Assembly (NCBI RefSeq): GCF_037478305.1
Contig: NZ_JBBGAZ010000006.1
Span: forward strand, 124,001 to 188,000
Direction: 5' to 3'
From: Cognatishimia coralii
GTDB lineage: Bacteria > Pseudomonadota > Alphaproteobacteria > Rhodobacterales > Rhodobacteraceae
Length of the DNA stretch: 64,000 nucleotides
Positions 34,553 through 43,814 of this stretch are shown here, piece by piece. How positions within the stretch are numbered: the stretch's first letter is position 1; the number at the start of each line of letters is the position of its first letter. The translations under genes were made by a program, and so were the position numbers. Under the pieces are notes generated by a model, which was not told the DNA's origin, did not search any database, and saw nothing but the letters and a program-made list of their open reading frames with translations.

Positions 34553-35818
34553 ATGGATCATTTTCTCTATCGCGACGGCAAACTTTTTGCCGAAGACGTG
34601 CCGGTTTCTGAAATCGCGGCTGCGGTGGGGACGCCGTTTTATTGCTATTCCACAGCGACATTCGAGCGTCACTTCCGGCTATTTGATGAGGCTTTGGAAG
34701 GGACCGAGCATCTTGTTTGCTATGCGATGAAGGCCGCGAGCAATCAGGCGATCCTGAAAACCCTTGCGGCGCTAGGCGCGGGCATGGATGTGGTTTCGGG
34801 TGGTGAGTACGCGCGGGCGAAGGCCGCAGGTGTTCCGGGCGAGCGGATCGTGTTTTCCGGTGTTGGTAAGACACGGGATGAGATCCACGCGGCGCTGACC
34901 GGTGGTCTGCGGCAGTTCAACGTGGAATCAGAGCCTGAAATGGCGGTGATTAACGACGTCGCGCTGGAACTGGGCGTGGTGGCTCCGATTACAGTGCGCG
35001 TCAATCCGGATGTGGACGCGAAAACCCATGCCAAGATCGCGACGGGCAAGTCCGAGAATAAGTTCGGCATTCCGATCAGCCGTGCGCGCGAGGTTTATGC
35101 GCATGCTGCGTCCCTGCCGGGTCTGAAAGTCATTGGCATCGACGTGCATATCGGCAGCCAGTTGACCCAGTTAGAACCTTTCCGTCTGGCCTATCGCAAG
35201 GTGGCAGAGCTGACCGAGACGCTGCGTGCCGACGGGCATGACATCCAACGTCTGGATCTGGGCGGCGGTCTGGGCATCCCTTATGAGCGGTCGAATGAGG
35301 CTCCGCCGCTGCCTGTCGAATATGGCGCCATGATCAAAGAAGAGCTTGGCCACCTGGGATGCGAGATCGAAATCGAACCGGGCCGCCTGATTGCAGGCAA
35401 CGCGGGGATCATGGTCAGCAAGGTGATCTACGTCAAAGAAGGCGAAGACCGCGAGTTCATGATTGTGGATGGCGCGATGAACGACCTGATCCGCCCTGCT
35501 ATGTATGAGGCACATCACGACATCATTCCGGTCGTTGAACCAACTCCGGGCGAAGAGCCTGCGGCCTATGACATCGTCGGTCCCGTCTGTGAAACCGGCG
35601 ATACATTTGCGAAATCTCGCACCATGGCCAAGGTTGAGGCAGGCGATCTGATCGCCTTCCGCTCGGCGGGGGCTTATGGGGCGGTGATGTCCAGCGAATA
35701 CAACACACGGCCGCTCATTCCTGAGGTTCTCGTTAATGGCGATCAATTTGCGGTTATCCGCCGACGTCCGACCTTTGACGAAATGATAAATCGAGATACC
35801 ATTCCAGAGTGGCTCTAG
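34553..35818 (+). CDS. lysA: Diaminopimelate decarboxylase LysA
   Basis: A 421-residue PLP enzyme making L-lysine from meso-diaminopimelate. Lys of YAMKAASNQAIL binds PLP, followed by VVSGGEYARAKAAG, LDLGGGLGIPY (phosphate site) and GPVCETGDTFAKSR at the subunit interface. The alanine-racemase-type barrel is N-terminal. Size normal. The next gene follows by 45 bases on the same strand. Confidence 0.97.
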   Translation: MDHFLYRDGKLFAEDVPVSEIAAAVGTPFYCYSTATFERHFRLFDEALEGTEHLVCYAMKAASNQAILKTLAALGAGMDVVSGGEYARAKAAGVPGERIVFSGVGKTRDEIHAALTGGLRQFNVESEPEMAVINDVALELGVVAPITVRVNPDVDAKTHAKIATGKSENKFGIPISRAREVYAHAASLPGLKVIGIDVHIGSQLTQLEPFRLAYRKVAELTETLRADGHDIQRLDLGGGLGIPYERSNEAPPLPVEYGAMIKEELGHLGCEIEIEPGRLIAGNAGIMVSKVIYVKEGEDREFMIVDGAMNDLIRPAMYEAHHDIIPVVEPTPGEEPAAYDIVGPVCETGDTFAKSRTMAKVEAGDLIAFRSAGAYGAVMSSEYNTRPLIPEVLVNGDQFAVIRRRPTFDEMINRDTIPEWL

Positions 35819-35863
35819 GGCAATCCCGCCCGCGATCTTCGCAAGAGCCACCGGATTGAGAGC

Positions 35864-38431
35864 ATGACCGCACCAACCGGGCCAATGGCGAACCAACCTG
35901 CCAGACTGCGTTGGGTCCTCGCGCTAACGCGTTTGGGCCTTGCGTCTGAACGGCTTGTGCGCGCGTTCTGGCCGCTTTGGACTTTGGGGTTTGTCGTGCT
36001 CGCCAGCCTCTTGATGGGGCTTCAGGACATATTGCAACTTGAGTCGCTTTGGGCGCTGGCCGTGGGGTCGGTTCTCTTTGCGTTGTGGCTCGTGGTGCGC
36101 GGAATTTGGCGCATGCGCTGGCCCAGTCAGGCCGAAGCGCTGGCGCGATTGGACGAAACTTTGCCCGGACGCCCTGTGCAGGCGCTGATGGACGCGCCTG
36201 CGATGGGGGATCAGGATCCCGCGACGCAGGCGCTCTGGGAGGCGCATCAGGCGCGGATGGCAGAAAAAGCCGCCGAGGCGCGGCCTCCAAAGCCAGACCT
36301 GCGAGTTGCGACGCTTGATCCCTATGGCTTGCGCTTTGTGGCGGCGGTCTTTCTGTCCATCGCGCTGTTGTTTGGCAGTTTCGGACGCCTCAGCAGCCTG
36401 TCTGACATGGCCCCGGGCCCTATCGCGCCCAGCATCGTGGGAGCGAGCTGGGAGGGATGGGTTGAGCCGCCAAGCTATACCGGGCTGCCCACACTGTATC
36501 TGAACGACCAAGAAGCTGGCGCTCTGCGCGTGCCGATCAACAGCCGCGTGATCCTGCGCCTTTATGGCGAGATTGGCGCGCTGACGGTGCAAGAAACCGT
36601 ATCCGCTCGTGTCGGCGAGCTGCCAAGCACCACAGAGGCGGCGCAGGAATTTCAGTTGCGCCAGAGTGGGACCCTAGAAGTTGCCGGACCGAACGGGCGT
36701 CTGTGGCAGGTCGATTTGATCCCAGACGCGGTGCCAGAGGTCGCAGCAACTGGTGCTGCAACAGTGTCGGGACGCGGCGAGATGAGCCTGCCGTTTGAAG
36801 CACGCGATGACTATGACCTCTTGGGGGGCACCGCGCAGATCACATTGAACTTGGATCAACTTGATCGGCGCTATGGTCTGGCTGCCGCGCCCGAGCCGCG
36901 CGAGGCAATTGGGCTGACATTGCCTCTGCCTGTCAGCGGCCCGCGCGATGCCTTTGAAGAAACCTTGATCGAAGATTTCAGCGCAGATCTTTGGGCGCAT
37001 CTTCCGGTGACGCTTACCTTGCAGGTCGAGGACGCGGCGGGTCAGAAAAGCGCGCCGGTTGATGTGACCATGGACCTGCCTGCACGACGGTTCTTTGACC
37101 CGCTGGCACATGCCTTGGTCGAACAACGGCGAGACCTTTTGTGGACGCGCGACAATGCACGACGCGTCGCGCAGATTTTGCGTGCGATCAGCCATCGCCC
37201 GGACGACTCTCTGTTCCGCAAGAACGCCGATTACCTGCGCCTGCGCACCATCTTAAGGCGGTTGGAATTCCAGACGCGCCAGGGGCTTTCGCTTGAGCAG
37301 CGCGACGAGATTGCGCAAGAGCTTTGGGAACTGGCCCTAGCAATTGAGGATGGCGATCTGGACGACGCGCTTGCCCGTATGCAACGCGCGCAGGAACGCC
37401 TGTCTGAGGCCATGAAGAACGGCGCAAGCGATCAGGAAATCGCCCAGCTGATGCAAGAGCTGCGTGAAGCCACACAGGACTACATACGCCAGCTTGCTCA
37501 GCAACAACGTCAGAATGGCGATGAGAACCAAGAGTTCTCGCGCGATCAGCAAAACACGATGGAGCTGTCTCAGAACGATCTGCAACGCATGATGGACCGC
37601 ATTCAGGAACTTATGGAACAGGGCCGGATGGCCGAAGCCCAGCAGGCGTTGCAAGAGTTCCAGGAAATGATGGAAAACATGCAGGTCGCTCAAGGGGGTG
37701 AGGGCGGAGAATCCCCAGGGCAGCAGGCCATGAACGAACTTGGCGAAACCCTGCGGGAACAGCAGGGCCTCTCGGATCAGGCCTTCCGCGACTTGCAGGA
37801 ACAGTTCAACCCGAATGCGCAAGCGGGTGAGTCTCAGGGCAACGAGGGCCGCTCTGGCGGCGCAGGGCGCGGTCAGTCGCATGATGGTACCGGCGGCCAA
37901 GGAAACGCCGAGGGCGAGGGCGGAGGTGAGTCCGGTGAAGGGCTTGAGGGCGCATTGGCCGACCGCCAGCAGGCTCTGCGCCAAGAGTTGGGCCGCCAGG
38001 CACAGAACCTGCCAGGACAGGGCACACCTGAGGGCGATGCCGCGCGCGAGGCGCTAGGGCGTGCTGGCGAGGCCATGGATCAGGCGGAAGATGCTCTGCG
38101 TCAGAACGAATTGGCCGAGGCGATTGACCGACAGGCCGATGCGATGAACGCCCTACGCGAAGGCATGCGCAATCTCGGCGAAGCGCTGGCGCAGAACGAG
38201 CAACAGGGCGGCGAGGGCAACCAACAGAGCGGCATTACGCCAAGCCAAGACCCTCTGGGGCGCAATCCTGGCAGCACGGGGCGCGTTGGCAGCGATGAGC
38301 AACTCTTGCAAGGCGAGGACGTCTATCGCAGGGCACGAGATTTACTGGACGAGATCCGCAAGCGTTCGGGTGAAGCGGATCGCCCGGAACAGGAACGCAA
38401 CTATCTGCGCCGTTTGCTGGACCGGTTCTGA
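35864..38431 (+). CDS. TIGR02302/DUF4175 family large membrane-anchored protein
   Basis: An 855-residue protein. Three transmembrane segments lie within the first ~180 residues (about 38-58, 60-80 and 155-175). A beta-rich middle region (about 190-410) contains WEGWVEPPSYTGLPTLYLND. A long helical, Gln/Glu-rich coiled-coil region follows (about 480-640; DQQNTMELSQNDLQRMMDRI), then a Gly/Gln/Glu-rich linker (about 645-700). The C-terminus ends in EQERNYLRRLLDRF. This matches TIGR02302, conserved in alphaproteobacteria without known function. It ends directly against the convergent zinc-ribbon gene with no gap. Envelope or cell-division scaffolding is a guess. Confidence 0.85.
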   Translation: MTAPTGPMANQPARLRWVLALTRLGLASERLVRAFWPLWTLGFVVLASLLMGLQDILQLESLWALAVGSVLFALWLVVRGIWRMRWPSQAEALARLDETLPGRPVQALMDAPAMGDQDPATQALWEAHQARMAEKAAEARPPKPDLRVATLDPYGLRFVAAVFLSIALLFGSFGRLSSLSDMAPGPIAPSIVGASWEGWVEPPSYTGLPTLYLNDQEAGALRVPINSRVILRLYGEIGALTVQETVSARVGELPSTTEAAQEFQLRQSGTLEVAGPNGRLWQVDLIPDAVPEVAATGAATVSGRGEMSLPFEARDDYDLLGGTAQITLNLDQLDRRYGLAAAPEPREAIGLTLPLPVSGPRDAFEETLIEDFSADLWAHLPVTLTLQVEDAAGQKSAPVDVTMDLPARRFFDPLAHALVEQRRDLLWTRDNARRVAQILRAISHRPDDSLFRKNADYLRLRTILRRLEFQTRQGLSLEQRDEIAQELWELALAIEDGDLDDALARMQRAQERLSEAMKNGASDQEIAQLMQELREATQDYIRQLAQQQRQNGDENQEFSRDQQNTMELSQNDLQRMMDRIQELMEQGRMAEAQQALQEFQEMMENMQVAQGGEGGESPGQQAMNELGETLREQQGLSDQAFRDLQEQFNPNAQAGESQGNEGRSGGAGRGQSHDGTGGQGNAEGEGGGESGEGLEGALADRQQALRQELGRQAQNLPGQGTPEGDAAREALGRAGEAMDQAEDALRQNELAEAIDRQADAMNALREGMRNLGEALAQNEQQGGEGNQQSGITPSQDPLGRNPGSTGRVGSDEQLLQGEDVYRRARDLLDEIRKRSGEADRPEQERNYLRRLLDRF

Positions 38432-39598
38432 TTACGTATCGGCGGTGCCGTCATCTGACGCCATGCTATCCAGCCAGAGCATCAGTTTTGTCATCTGAAC
38501 ATCCAACCAGATCCGACCGTCATCCACAGTGTTAACGTAGCCCGAAACCGCCGGTGCGAACTGAGGGAATTGCGCCGTGACCGCTCCGGGGCGGGCATAG
38601 ACAAACATCAAACCCGCAATCAGGATCAGAGCCGCGCCAAATCCAAGCCGGCTCGCGCCTCGGCGGCGTTGGGTTTGCGTAGGGCGGCCGTCGGGCAGTT
38701 CTTCCGGTGTGCGATCCTCTGTGGCGCGCAGGGTGGAATTGATTTCCTCGATATCCGGTAAAAGATTGCGGCGAGATCCCCCGACATCGGGGTCTGGCTC
38801 TGCGGAAACCTGAGGATCCGCAGACAGCCCCCGCATTCGCGCCATACGCGCGCGGGCCTGACCGGCGCGACGTGCGGATTCGTCTTCTTCGGGGGTTTCG
38901 AGACCGAATTCTTGCTGGGTCTCGATTGAGGTTTCTTCGGCTCGGCGGGCTTCGGCTTCGTGGTTGGCCTCTTCGCGCAGGATATCGGCAACCGCGGGGT
39001 CCACCTCGCGGCGACGCCGCGCACGACCGCGGGCCGGATCAGCGGCAGCGGGGGCAAATAGCGGATCTGACTCATCCTGGGCTGCTTCTGCTTCAAATTG
39101 TGGCTCTGGGTCCGGTTCCGGCGCATAGAAGGGTTCTGGTTCTGGTGCGGCCATGGGCTCCGGTTCGGGCGCGGATTCAGGCTCTGAAACCTCGGCTTCG
39201 GGCTCTGCGTCCCAGCTCACGTCTTCCGCAGTTGCCAATTGCGCATCAAGCTCTGCTTCAAAATCCCCGAGCGGGCTTTCGTCGAGCCGGGATTCCACCT
39301 CTTCGGCAATAACCTCTTCGACCTCTTCGGGCATCTGCGCCCGCACAGCTTCCTTCAGGGTCTCTTGCAGCGATTCCGAGGACTCAGCCGCAGCGGGTTC
39401 CTCAGTTTCGGCAGGCGCAACCCATTGGTCTTCGGCCTCTGGAATATTCAGTTCCAGATCCGGTTCCGCGTCATGATCCGGATGCGCCTGAAACCAGGTG
39501 ATCCCGCAAGAGGAACACTGGACATCGCGGCCCTCGGCCGGAATCACATCGATGGGTACTTCGTATTGCGCTCCGCAATTCGGGCAGTTCAGCCTCAT
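38432..39598 (-). CDS. MJ0042 zinc-ribbon protein with acidic linker and C-terminal membrane segment
   Basis: A 388-residue protein. The N-terminal ribbon has Cys5, Cys8, Cys28 and Cys31 (LNCPNCGAQYEV, then VQCSSCGITW), a four-cysteine zinc site. About 200 residues of Glu/Pro/Ala-rich low-complexity sequence follow, with an Arg-rich patch (RGRARRRREVDP). One transmembrane helix (about residues 318-339) precedes a C-terminal ~50-residue domain. The upstream in-frame extension is rejected because MRLNCPNC is the canonical start of the family. The topology suggests a cytosolic zinc sensor or scaffold tethered to the membrane. It is divergent from ftsE and abuts TIGR02302. Confidence 0.8.
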   Translation of the reverse strand: MRLNCPNCGAQYEVPIDVIPAEGRDVQCSSCGITWFQAHPDHDAEPDLELNIPEAEDQWVAPAETEEPAAAESSESLQETLKEAVRAQMPEEVEEVIAEEVESRLDESPLGDFEAELDAQLATAEDVSWDAEPEAEVSEPESAPEPEPMAAPEPEPFYAPEPDPEPQFEAEAAQDESDPLFAPAAADPARGRARRRREVDPAVADILREEANHEAEARRAEETSIETQQEFGLETPEEDESARRAGQARARMARMRGLSADPQVSAEPDPDVGGSRRNLLPDIEEINSTLRATEDRTPEELPDGRPTQTQRRRGASRLGFGAALILIAGLMFVYARPGAVTAQFPQFAPAVSGYVNTVDDGRIWLDVQMTKLMLWLDSMASDDGTADT

Positions 39599-39745
39599 TC
39601 GCCCCTCAAACCTCAAGAAAGCATGCTCTGGGGACAACATATGGTGTTTAGGGCGTTCATGAAAGGGCAAAGCTTGCGTCTGAAAGATTGCAACTAGGAC
39701 GTGCCTGCGGCACAAGAGTGCAAATGACCGGATGAGGCCCAACCC

Positions 39746-40423
39746 GTGATCGAGCTCGACAATGTTGCCTATAGTTATGGCGGTGGAGAATTGCTGTCCG
39801 AGGTCAGCCTTGCGCTGCAGCCTGGCAGCTTTCATTTCCTGACCGGGCCGTCGGGGTCGGGCAAGACGACTTTCCTTAAGCTGTGCTACGGCGCATTGAC
39901 GCCGACGGCGGGGCACGCGCGTCTGTTTGGGCAAGACGTGCGCGGGATGAGCCGTGACGAGGCGGCGGTGATGCGCCGCCGGATTGGCGTGGTGCATCAG
40001 GATTGCCAGTTTCTGGATCACCTACCGGTTGCTGATAATGTGGCTCTGCCCCTGACGGTCTCCGGGCGGGACAGTCTGGAGCAGGTGTCTAATCTGAAAG
40101 AGCTGTTGAACTGGGTGGGCCTGCGGGATCGCGCCAAGGCTTTGCCGCCGGAATTGTCTGGTGGCGAACGTCAGCGTGCGGCCGTGGCACGCGCGGTGAT
40201 TATGTCACCCGACATCGTTTTGGCCGATGAACCGACGGGGAATGTCGATTGGGAGATGTCCCAGCGGGTTCTGCAATTGCTGATCGAGCTCAACAAAATG
40301 GGCAAGACCGTGATGATCGCGACCCATGATATGAATCTGATCCGAGCGGCGAAAACCAAAGTGCAGACGCGCGTTCTGCGGATCGCGAACCGGCGGGTTC
40401 AGGCCGCGGGGGCGGATCTATGA
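39746..40423 (+). CDS. ftsE: Cell division ATP-binding protein FtsE
   Basis: A 225-residue ABC ATPase. Walker A GPSGSGKT (34-41), signature LSGGE (137-141) and Walker B IVLADEPTGN (from residue 157) with the catalytic Glu. FtsEX links the divisome to peptidoglycan hydrolases. GTG start. It overlaps ftsX by ATGA. The identification over other LolD-like ATPases rests on its pairing with FtsX. Confidence 0.93.
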   Translation: MIELDNVAYSYGGGELLSEVSLALQPGSFHFLTGPSGSGKTTFLKLCYGALTPTAGHARLFGQDVRGMSRDEAAVMRRRIGVVHQDCQFLDHLPVADNVALPLTVSGRDSLEQVSNLKELLNWVGLRDRAKALPPELSGGERQRAAVARAVIMSPDIVLADEPTGNVDWEMSQRVLQLLIELNKMGKTVMIATHDMNLIRAAKTKVQTRVLRIANRRVQAAGADL

Positions 40424-41325
40424 ACCGGCTGCTTGGTAATTTCTTGTCTCTGTTTTCGCGCGACGCACAAGCAGATCGCATGGTGCCGCCAACAGGGTTC
40501 ACTGCGCGGTTAACCTTGTTTTCGGCAGCTGCGATGGCCTTTCTGGTGGTTTTTGCCTTGGCATTGTCCATGGCCACTGGCCGCTTGGCGCAGCGGTGGG
40601 GTGAAGAACTGGCGAACGGCTCAACCTTGCGGATTTCGGCACCTTTAGCGCAGCTTGAGCAACAGACCGCCGCGGCTCTGAATGTGTTGGAAACCACACC
40701 TGGCATCGTGGGCGCGCGGGCTCTGACCGCGGATGAGCAACGCGCGCTCTTGTCGCCTTGGTTTGGGCCGGACTTGCCGATCGAAGATCTTCCGATCCCT
40801 CAACTGATCGAGATTTCCGAGACCGAAGAGGGCTATGACGCTGCCGGTCTGCGTCTGCGTCTGCAAGCTGAGGTACCAGGCGCCATTCTTGACGATCACA
40901 GCCGTTGGCGGAAGCCTCTACAACAAGCCGCGACGCGGCTGCGGATGCTCGGCTGGCTCGCGATTGGCGTCATCGCAGCCGTCACCGGCACAATGATCAC
41001 GCTGGCTGCAAACGCAGCGCTTGCGGCGAATTCCCAGGTGATCGCGGTCATGCGTCTTGTAGGCGCGCAGGACGAATATATCGCCCGCGCCTTTGTCCGC
41101 CGTTTCACCCTACGCGCCCTGATGGGCGCGGCCGCCGGCACGGTGGCGGGATATGGCGCAGTGTTGCTCTTGCCGTCGGCACAGGGCGCAGGTGGCTTCC
41201 TGACCGGGCTCGGGTTTCAAGGCTATGGCGCGCTTTGGCTGGCTCTGGTGCCATTTGCCGCTGCAGCGGTTGCCTTCGTGGCGACCGGCGTCGCCGCCCG
41301 TAAATCTCTGTCGGAGTTGAGCTGA
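40420..41325 (+). CDS. ftsX: Cell division protein FtsX
   Basis: A 301-residue permease-like protein with four hydrophobic segments (about 32-52, 177-200, 225-247 and 266-290) and a periplasmic loop between the first two that would contact hydrolase activators. ARTLRxLGWLAIGV-like and QVIAVMRLVGAQDEYIARAF segments fit FtsX. ATGA overlap with ftsE and a TGATG junction with plsC show a three-gene operon. Confidence 0.9.
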   Translation: MNRLLGNFLSLFSRDAQADRMVPPTGFTARLTLFSAAAMAFLVVFALALSMATGRLAQRWGEELANGSTLRISAPLAQLEQQTAAALNVLETTPGIVGARALTADEQRALLSPWFGPDLPIEDLPIPQLIEISETEEGYDAAGLRLRLQAEVPGAILDDHSRWRKPLQQAATRLRMLGWLAIGVIAAVTGTMITLAANAALAANSQVIAVMRLVGAQDEYIARAFVRRFTLRALMGAAAGTVAGYGAVLLLPSAQGAGGFLTGLGFQGYGALWLALVPFAAAAVAFVATGVAARKSLSELS

Positions 41326-42098
41326 TGGGATATGCCCTGCAATGGATCCGCTCGCTGCTGTTCAGCATTCAGATGTATGTGATGATGTTCCTCATGTCGC
41401 TCTATTTCACGCCGCTGGCGGTGTTGGATCGCAAATGGGCCTATGCGGGCGTGCGCACCTATTGCCGCTATGTGCGCTGGTCTGCGGCCTGGATGATCGG
41501 GCTGAAATCTGAAATTCGCGGCGAAGTTCCTCAGGAAGAGGTGCTGGTCGCGGCCAAGCACCAGAGCTTCTTTGACATCATTATGCTTGTGAGTGTGCTG
41601 CCAAAGCCCAAGTTCATCATGAAAGCGATCCTGCGCTATGCGCCCATTCTGGGCTGGTATGGCATGCGAATTGGCTGTGTGCCTGTGAACCGGGGAAAGC
41701 GCTCTGAGGCGATCAAGAGCATGATGAAAGCGGTCAAGGATGGCGATGCACCCGCGGGCCAATTGATCATCTATCCGCAAGGCACGCGCGTCGCGTGGGA
41801 TGGGTATCTGCCCTATAAAATCGGCATCAACGTACTTTATCGCGAGACCGGCCAAACGGTTGTGCCTGTGTCTGCCAATGTCGGCGTTTTCTGGCCACGT
41901 CGCGGGGTCTATCGCAAGCCCGGATTGGCCGTGATGGAGTTCCTCGACCCGATTGAACCGGGCCGTTCAACGGAGGCCTTCATGCAGGACCTTGAAACGC
42001 GGGTTGAGGCTGAGTCCATCGCCCTCATGCGCGACGCGGGTTTCGATCCGGTTTCGGGCATCGAAGCGGCCAAAGCCGCCGGCAAGACACGCCGTTAA
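41325..42098 (+). CDS. plsC: 1-acyl-sn-glycerol-3-phosphate acyltransferase (PlsC family)
   Basis: A 257-residue membrane acyltransferase of phospholipid synthesis. An N-terminal hydrophobic helix (about 8-30) precedes motif I VAAKHQSFFDIIML (HxxxxD as HQSFFD), motif III IIYPQGTRVAWD with the EGTR-equivalent QGTR, and VVPVSANVG. The change EGTR to QGTR is notable but occurs in some homologues. It starts within the ftsX stop and ends the ftsEX-plsC operon. Confidence 0.88.
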   Translation: MGYALQWIRSLLFSIQMYVMMFLMSLYFTPLAVLDRKWAYAGVRTYCRYVRWSAAWMIGLKSEIRGEVPQEEVLVAAKHQSFFDIIMLVSVLPKPKFIMKAILRYAPILGWYGMRIGCVPVNRGKRSEAIKSMMKAVKDGDAPAGQLIIYPQGTRVAWDGYLPYKIGINVLYRETGQTVVPVSANVGVFWPRRGVYRKPGLAVMEFLDPIEPGRSTEAFMQDLETRVEAESIALMRDAGFDPVSGIEAAKAAGKTRR

Positions 42099-42195
42099 CA
42101 CATCATCTACACATAGCCGTGAACGCCTCTGGCAGTGCGCAGGGTGCGCACATAGGTGGAGTTCGTAAGCAAGAGACTTGCCACACTCACCCCAT

Positions 42196-42214
42196 GTGAC
42201 GTGCCCAACGTCAC
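42196..42214. other. Inverted repeat between plsC and lpd
   Basis: GTGACGT (42196-42202) and ACGTCAC (42208-42214) are perfect inverted 7-mers with a 5-base loop, followed by a further GTGACGG. It is in the 228-base convergent gap (42099-42326), which holds no gene I can support. No T run follows, so it is a hairpin of uncertain role. Confidence 0.35.
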
Positions 42215-42274
42215 CCCCGTGACGGCGCAGCGGCCAGTACCCCCGATCCCCCTCAAGGCCTCTGCGCTGTCACG

Positions 42275-42304
42275 AAAAAAGCGGCCCCGAAAAGGGCCGC
42301 TTTT
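42275..42304 (-). terminator. Rho-independent terminator after lpd
   Basis: On the minus strand AAAAGCGGCCC (revcomp of 42294-42304), loop TTTCG, GGGCCGCTTTT (revcomp of 42277-42287), followed by further Ts. A strong intrinsic terminator 23 bases after the lpd stop; plus-strand Ts (TTTTAATTTT) make it potentially bidirectional for plsC. Confidence 0.9.
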
Positions 42305-42326
42305 AATTTTCCGTGTCGGTGAATCC

Positions 42327-43727
42327 TTACGCGTGGATCGGACCGTCGCCGCAGGCCAAAGCTGCCTCGCGGACCGCTTCCGAATAGGTCGGGTGTGCGT
42401 GGCATGTGAGAGCGATATCTTGGGCCGAGGCACCAAATTCCATCGCCACACAGATCTCGTGGATCATGTCGCCCGCCGCCGGACCGATGATGGCCGCACC
42501 AAGCACACGGTCGGTTTCCTTATCTGCGATCAGCTTCACAAAACCATCCGCCTGACCTACGGCTTTCGCGCGGCCATTGCCCATGAACGAGAACTTGCCG
42601 ACCTTGATCTTGTGACCTGCGGCTTTCAGAGCATCCTCGGTTTGGCCCACGGTCGCCACTTCCGGCGTCGTGTAAACCACGCCCGGAATGACGCCATAGT
42701 TCACGTGGCCATGGTTGCCCGCGATCACATCCGCGACCGCCATGCCTTCGTCTTCGGCTTTATGCGCCAGCATCGGGCCTTCGATCACGTCGCCGATGGC
42801 ATAGATGCCCGGCACGTTGGTGGCCCAATGGGCGTCGGTTGCGATCTGGCCGCGCTCGGTCAGTTTCACGCCTAGGGCGTCGAGGCCCAGACCTTCGGCA
42901 TAGGGCTTGCGGCCTGTCGCCACGAGGACCACATCGGCGTCAATGGTTTCGGTCGCATCAGGCGCTTTCTTAAGCGCGTAGCTGACCTTGGCTTTGGTCT
43001 TGGTGGTCTCAACACCCGACACCGCCGCGCCCATCACAAAGTTCAGACCCTGCTTCTCAAGAATCCGCTTGAAGGTACGCTGCACGTCTTTGTCCATGCC
43101 CGGGCAGACCGCGTCCATATATTCGACCACAGTCACCTCAGAGCCCAGACGCGCGTAAACGGAGCCCAGTTCCAGACCGATAACGCCCGCGCCAATCACG
43201 ACCATCTTTTTCGGGATTTTGCCCAGTTCCAGTGCGCCTGTGCTGTCGACCACGAGGCCTCCTTTGTCGTTGTCGACCTCAACACCTGGCAGGGAGGACG
43301 GCACAGAGCCTGACGCGATCACGATGTTCTTGGTTTCATAGGTGGTGTCGCCCACGGTGACTTTGCCCTCAGCAGGGATAGTCGCCCAACCCTTGAGCCA
43401 GTCGATCTTGTTCTTTTTCATCAGGAATTCAACGCCGCCAGTGTTCTGGCCGATGACCTCGTCTTTGTAGGTCAGCATCTGTTTCCAATCGACCGAGGGG
43501 CTTTTGCCCGTAAGGCCCATAGACGCAAAGTTATGTTCTGCTTCATGCAGCATATGCGTCGCGTGCAAGAGCGCTTTGGACGGGATACAGCCCACGTTGA
43601 GGCAGGTGCCGCCAAGGGTCTCGCGGCCTTCGACGATGGCGGTTTTCAGACCCAGCTGGGCGCAGCGCACGGCGCTGACATAGCCGCCGGGGCCGGCTCC
43701 GATGATGATGACGTCATATTGGGACAT
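42327..43727 (-). CDS. lpdA: Dihydrolipoyl dehydrogenase (E3)
   Basis: A 466-residue FAD/NAD disulfide oxidoreductase reoxidising lipoyl groups of 2-oxoacid dehydrogenase complexes. FAD site IIIGAGPGGYVSAVRCAQ, redox disulfide GGTCLNVGCIPSK (Cys42, Cys47), NAD site VIGAGVIGLELGSVY, and the C-terminal His-Glu dyad in CHAHPTYSEAVREAAL. Its place after sucA-odhB on the same strand makes it the E3 of the 2-oxoglutarate dehydrogenase. AGGAG precedes the ATG. A REPIN-like doublet separates it from odhB. Confidence 0.96.
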   Translation of the reverse strand: MSQYDVIIIGAGPGGYVSAVRCAQLGLKTAIVEGRETLGGTCLNVGCIPSKALLHATHMLHEAEHNFASMGLTGKSPSVDWKQMLTYKDEVIGQNTGGVEFLMKKNKIDWLKGWATIPAEGKVTVGDTTYETKNIVIASGSVPSSLPGVEVDNDKGGLVVDSTGALELGKIPKKMVVIGAGVIGLELGSVYARLGSEVTVVEYMDAVCPGMDKDVQRTFKRILEKQGLNFVMGAAVSGVETTKTKAKVSYALKKAPDATETIDADVVLVATGRKPYAEGLGLDALGVKLTERGQIATDAHWATNVPGIYAIGDVIEGPMLAHKAEDEGMAVADVIAGNHGHVNYGVIPGVVYTTPEVATVGQTEDALKAAGHKIKVGKFSFMGNGRAKAVGQADGFVKLIADKETDRVLGAAIIGPAAGDMIHEICVAMEFGASAQDIALTCHAHPTYSEAVREAALACGDGPIHA

Positions 43728-43754
43728 TGGGGTGTCTCCTGAAATTTCGGGTGA

Positions 43755-43808
43755 GGCGGGCTGAAGCCCGCCCTACAGGGTTGTCCGTAGGTCGGGCTTC
43801 AGCCCGAC
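43755..43808. repeat. REPIN-like doublet between odhB and lpdA
   Basis: Two small hairpins in inverted arrangement: GGCGGGCTGAAGCCCGCC (43755-43772) and GTCGGGCTTCAGCCCGAC (43791-43808), joined by a short spacer. CCTAC follows the first hairpin and GTAGG precedes the second, so the second unit is nearly the reverse complement of the first: two REP units facing each other, as in REPIN elements mobilised in trans by RAYT transposases. It occupies most of the 87-base gap between odhB and lpdA and could act as an mRNA-stabilising structure. Confidence 0.75.
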
Positions 43809-43814
43809 ACCGCA

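Noticed and set aside
39599..40021. Upstream extension of the zinc-ribbon protein
   Set aside because: MRLNCPNC is the canonical beginning of MJ0042 domains; the extension would cross into the ftsE gene region.
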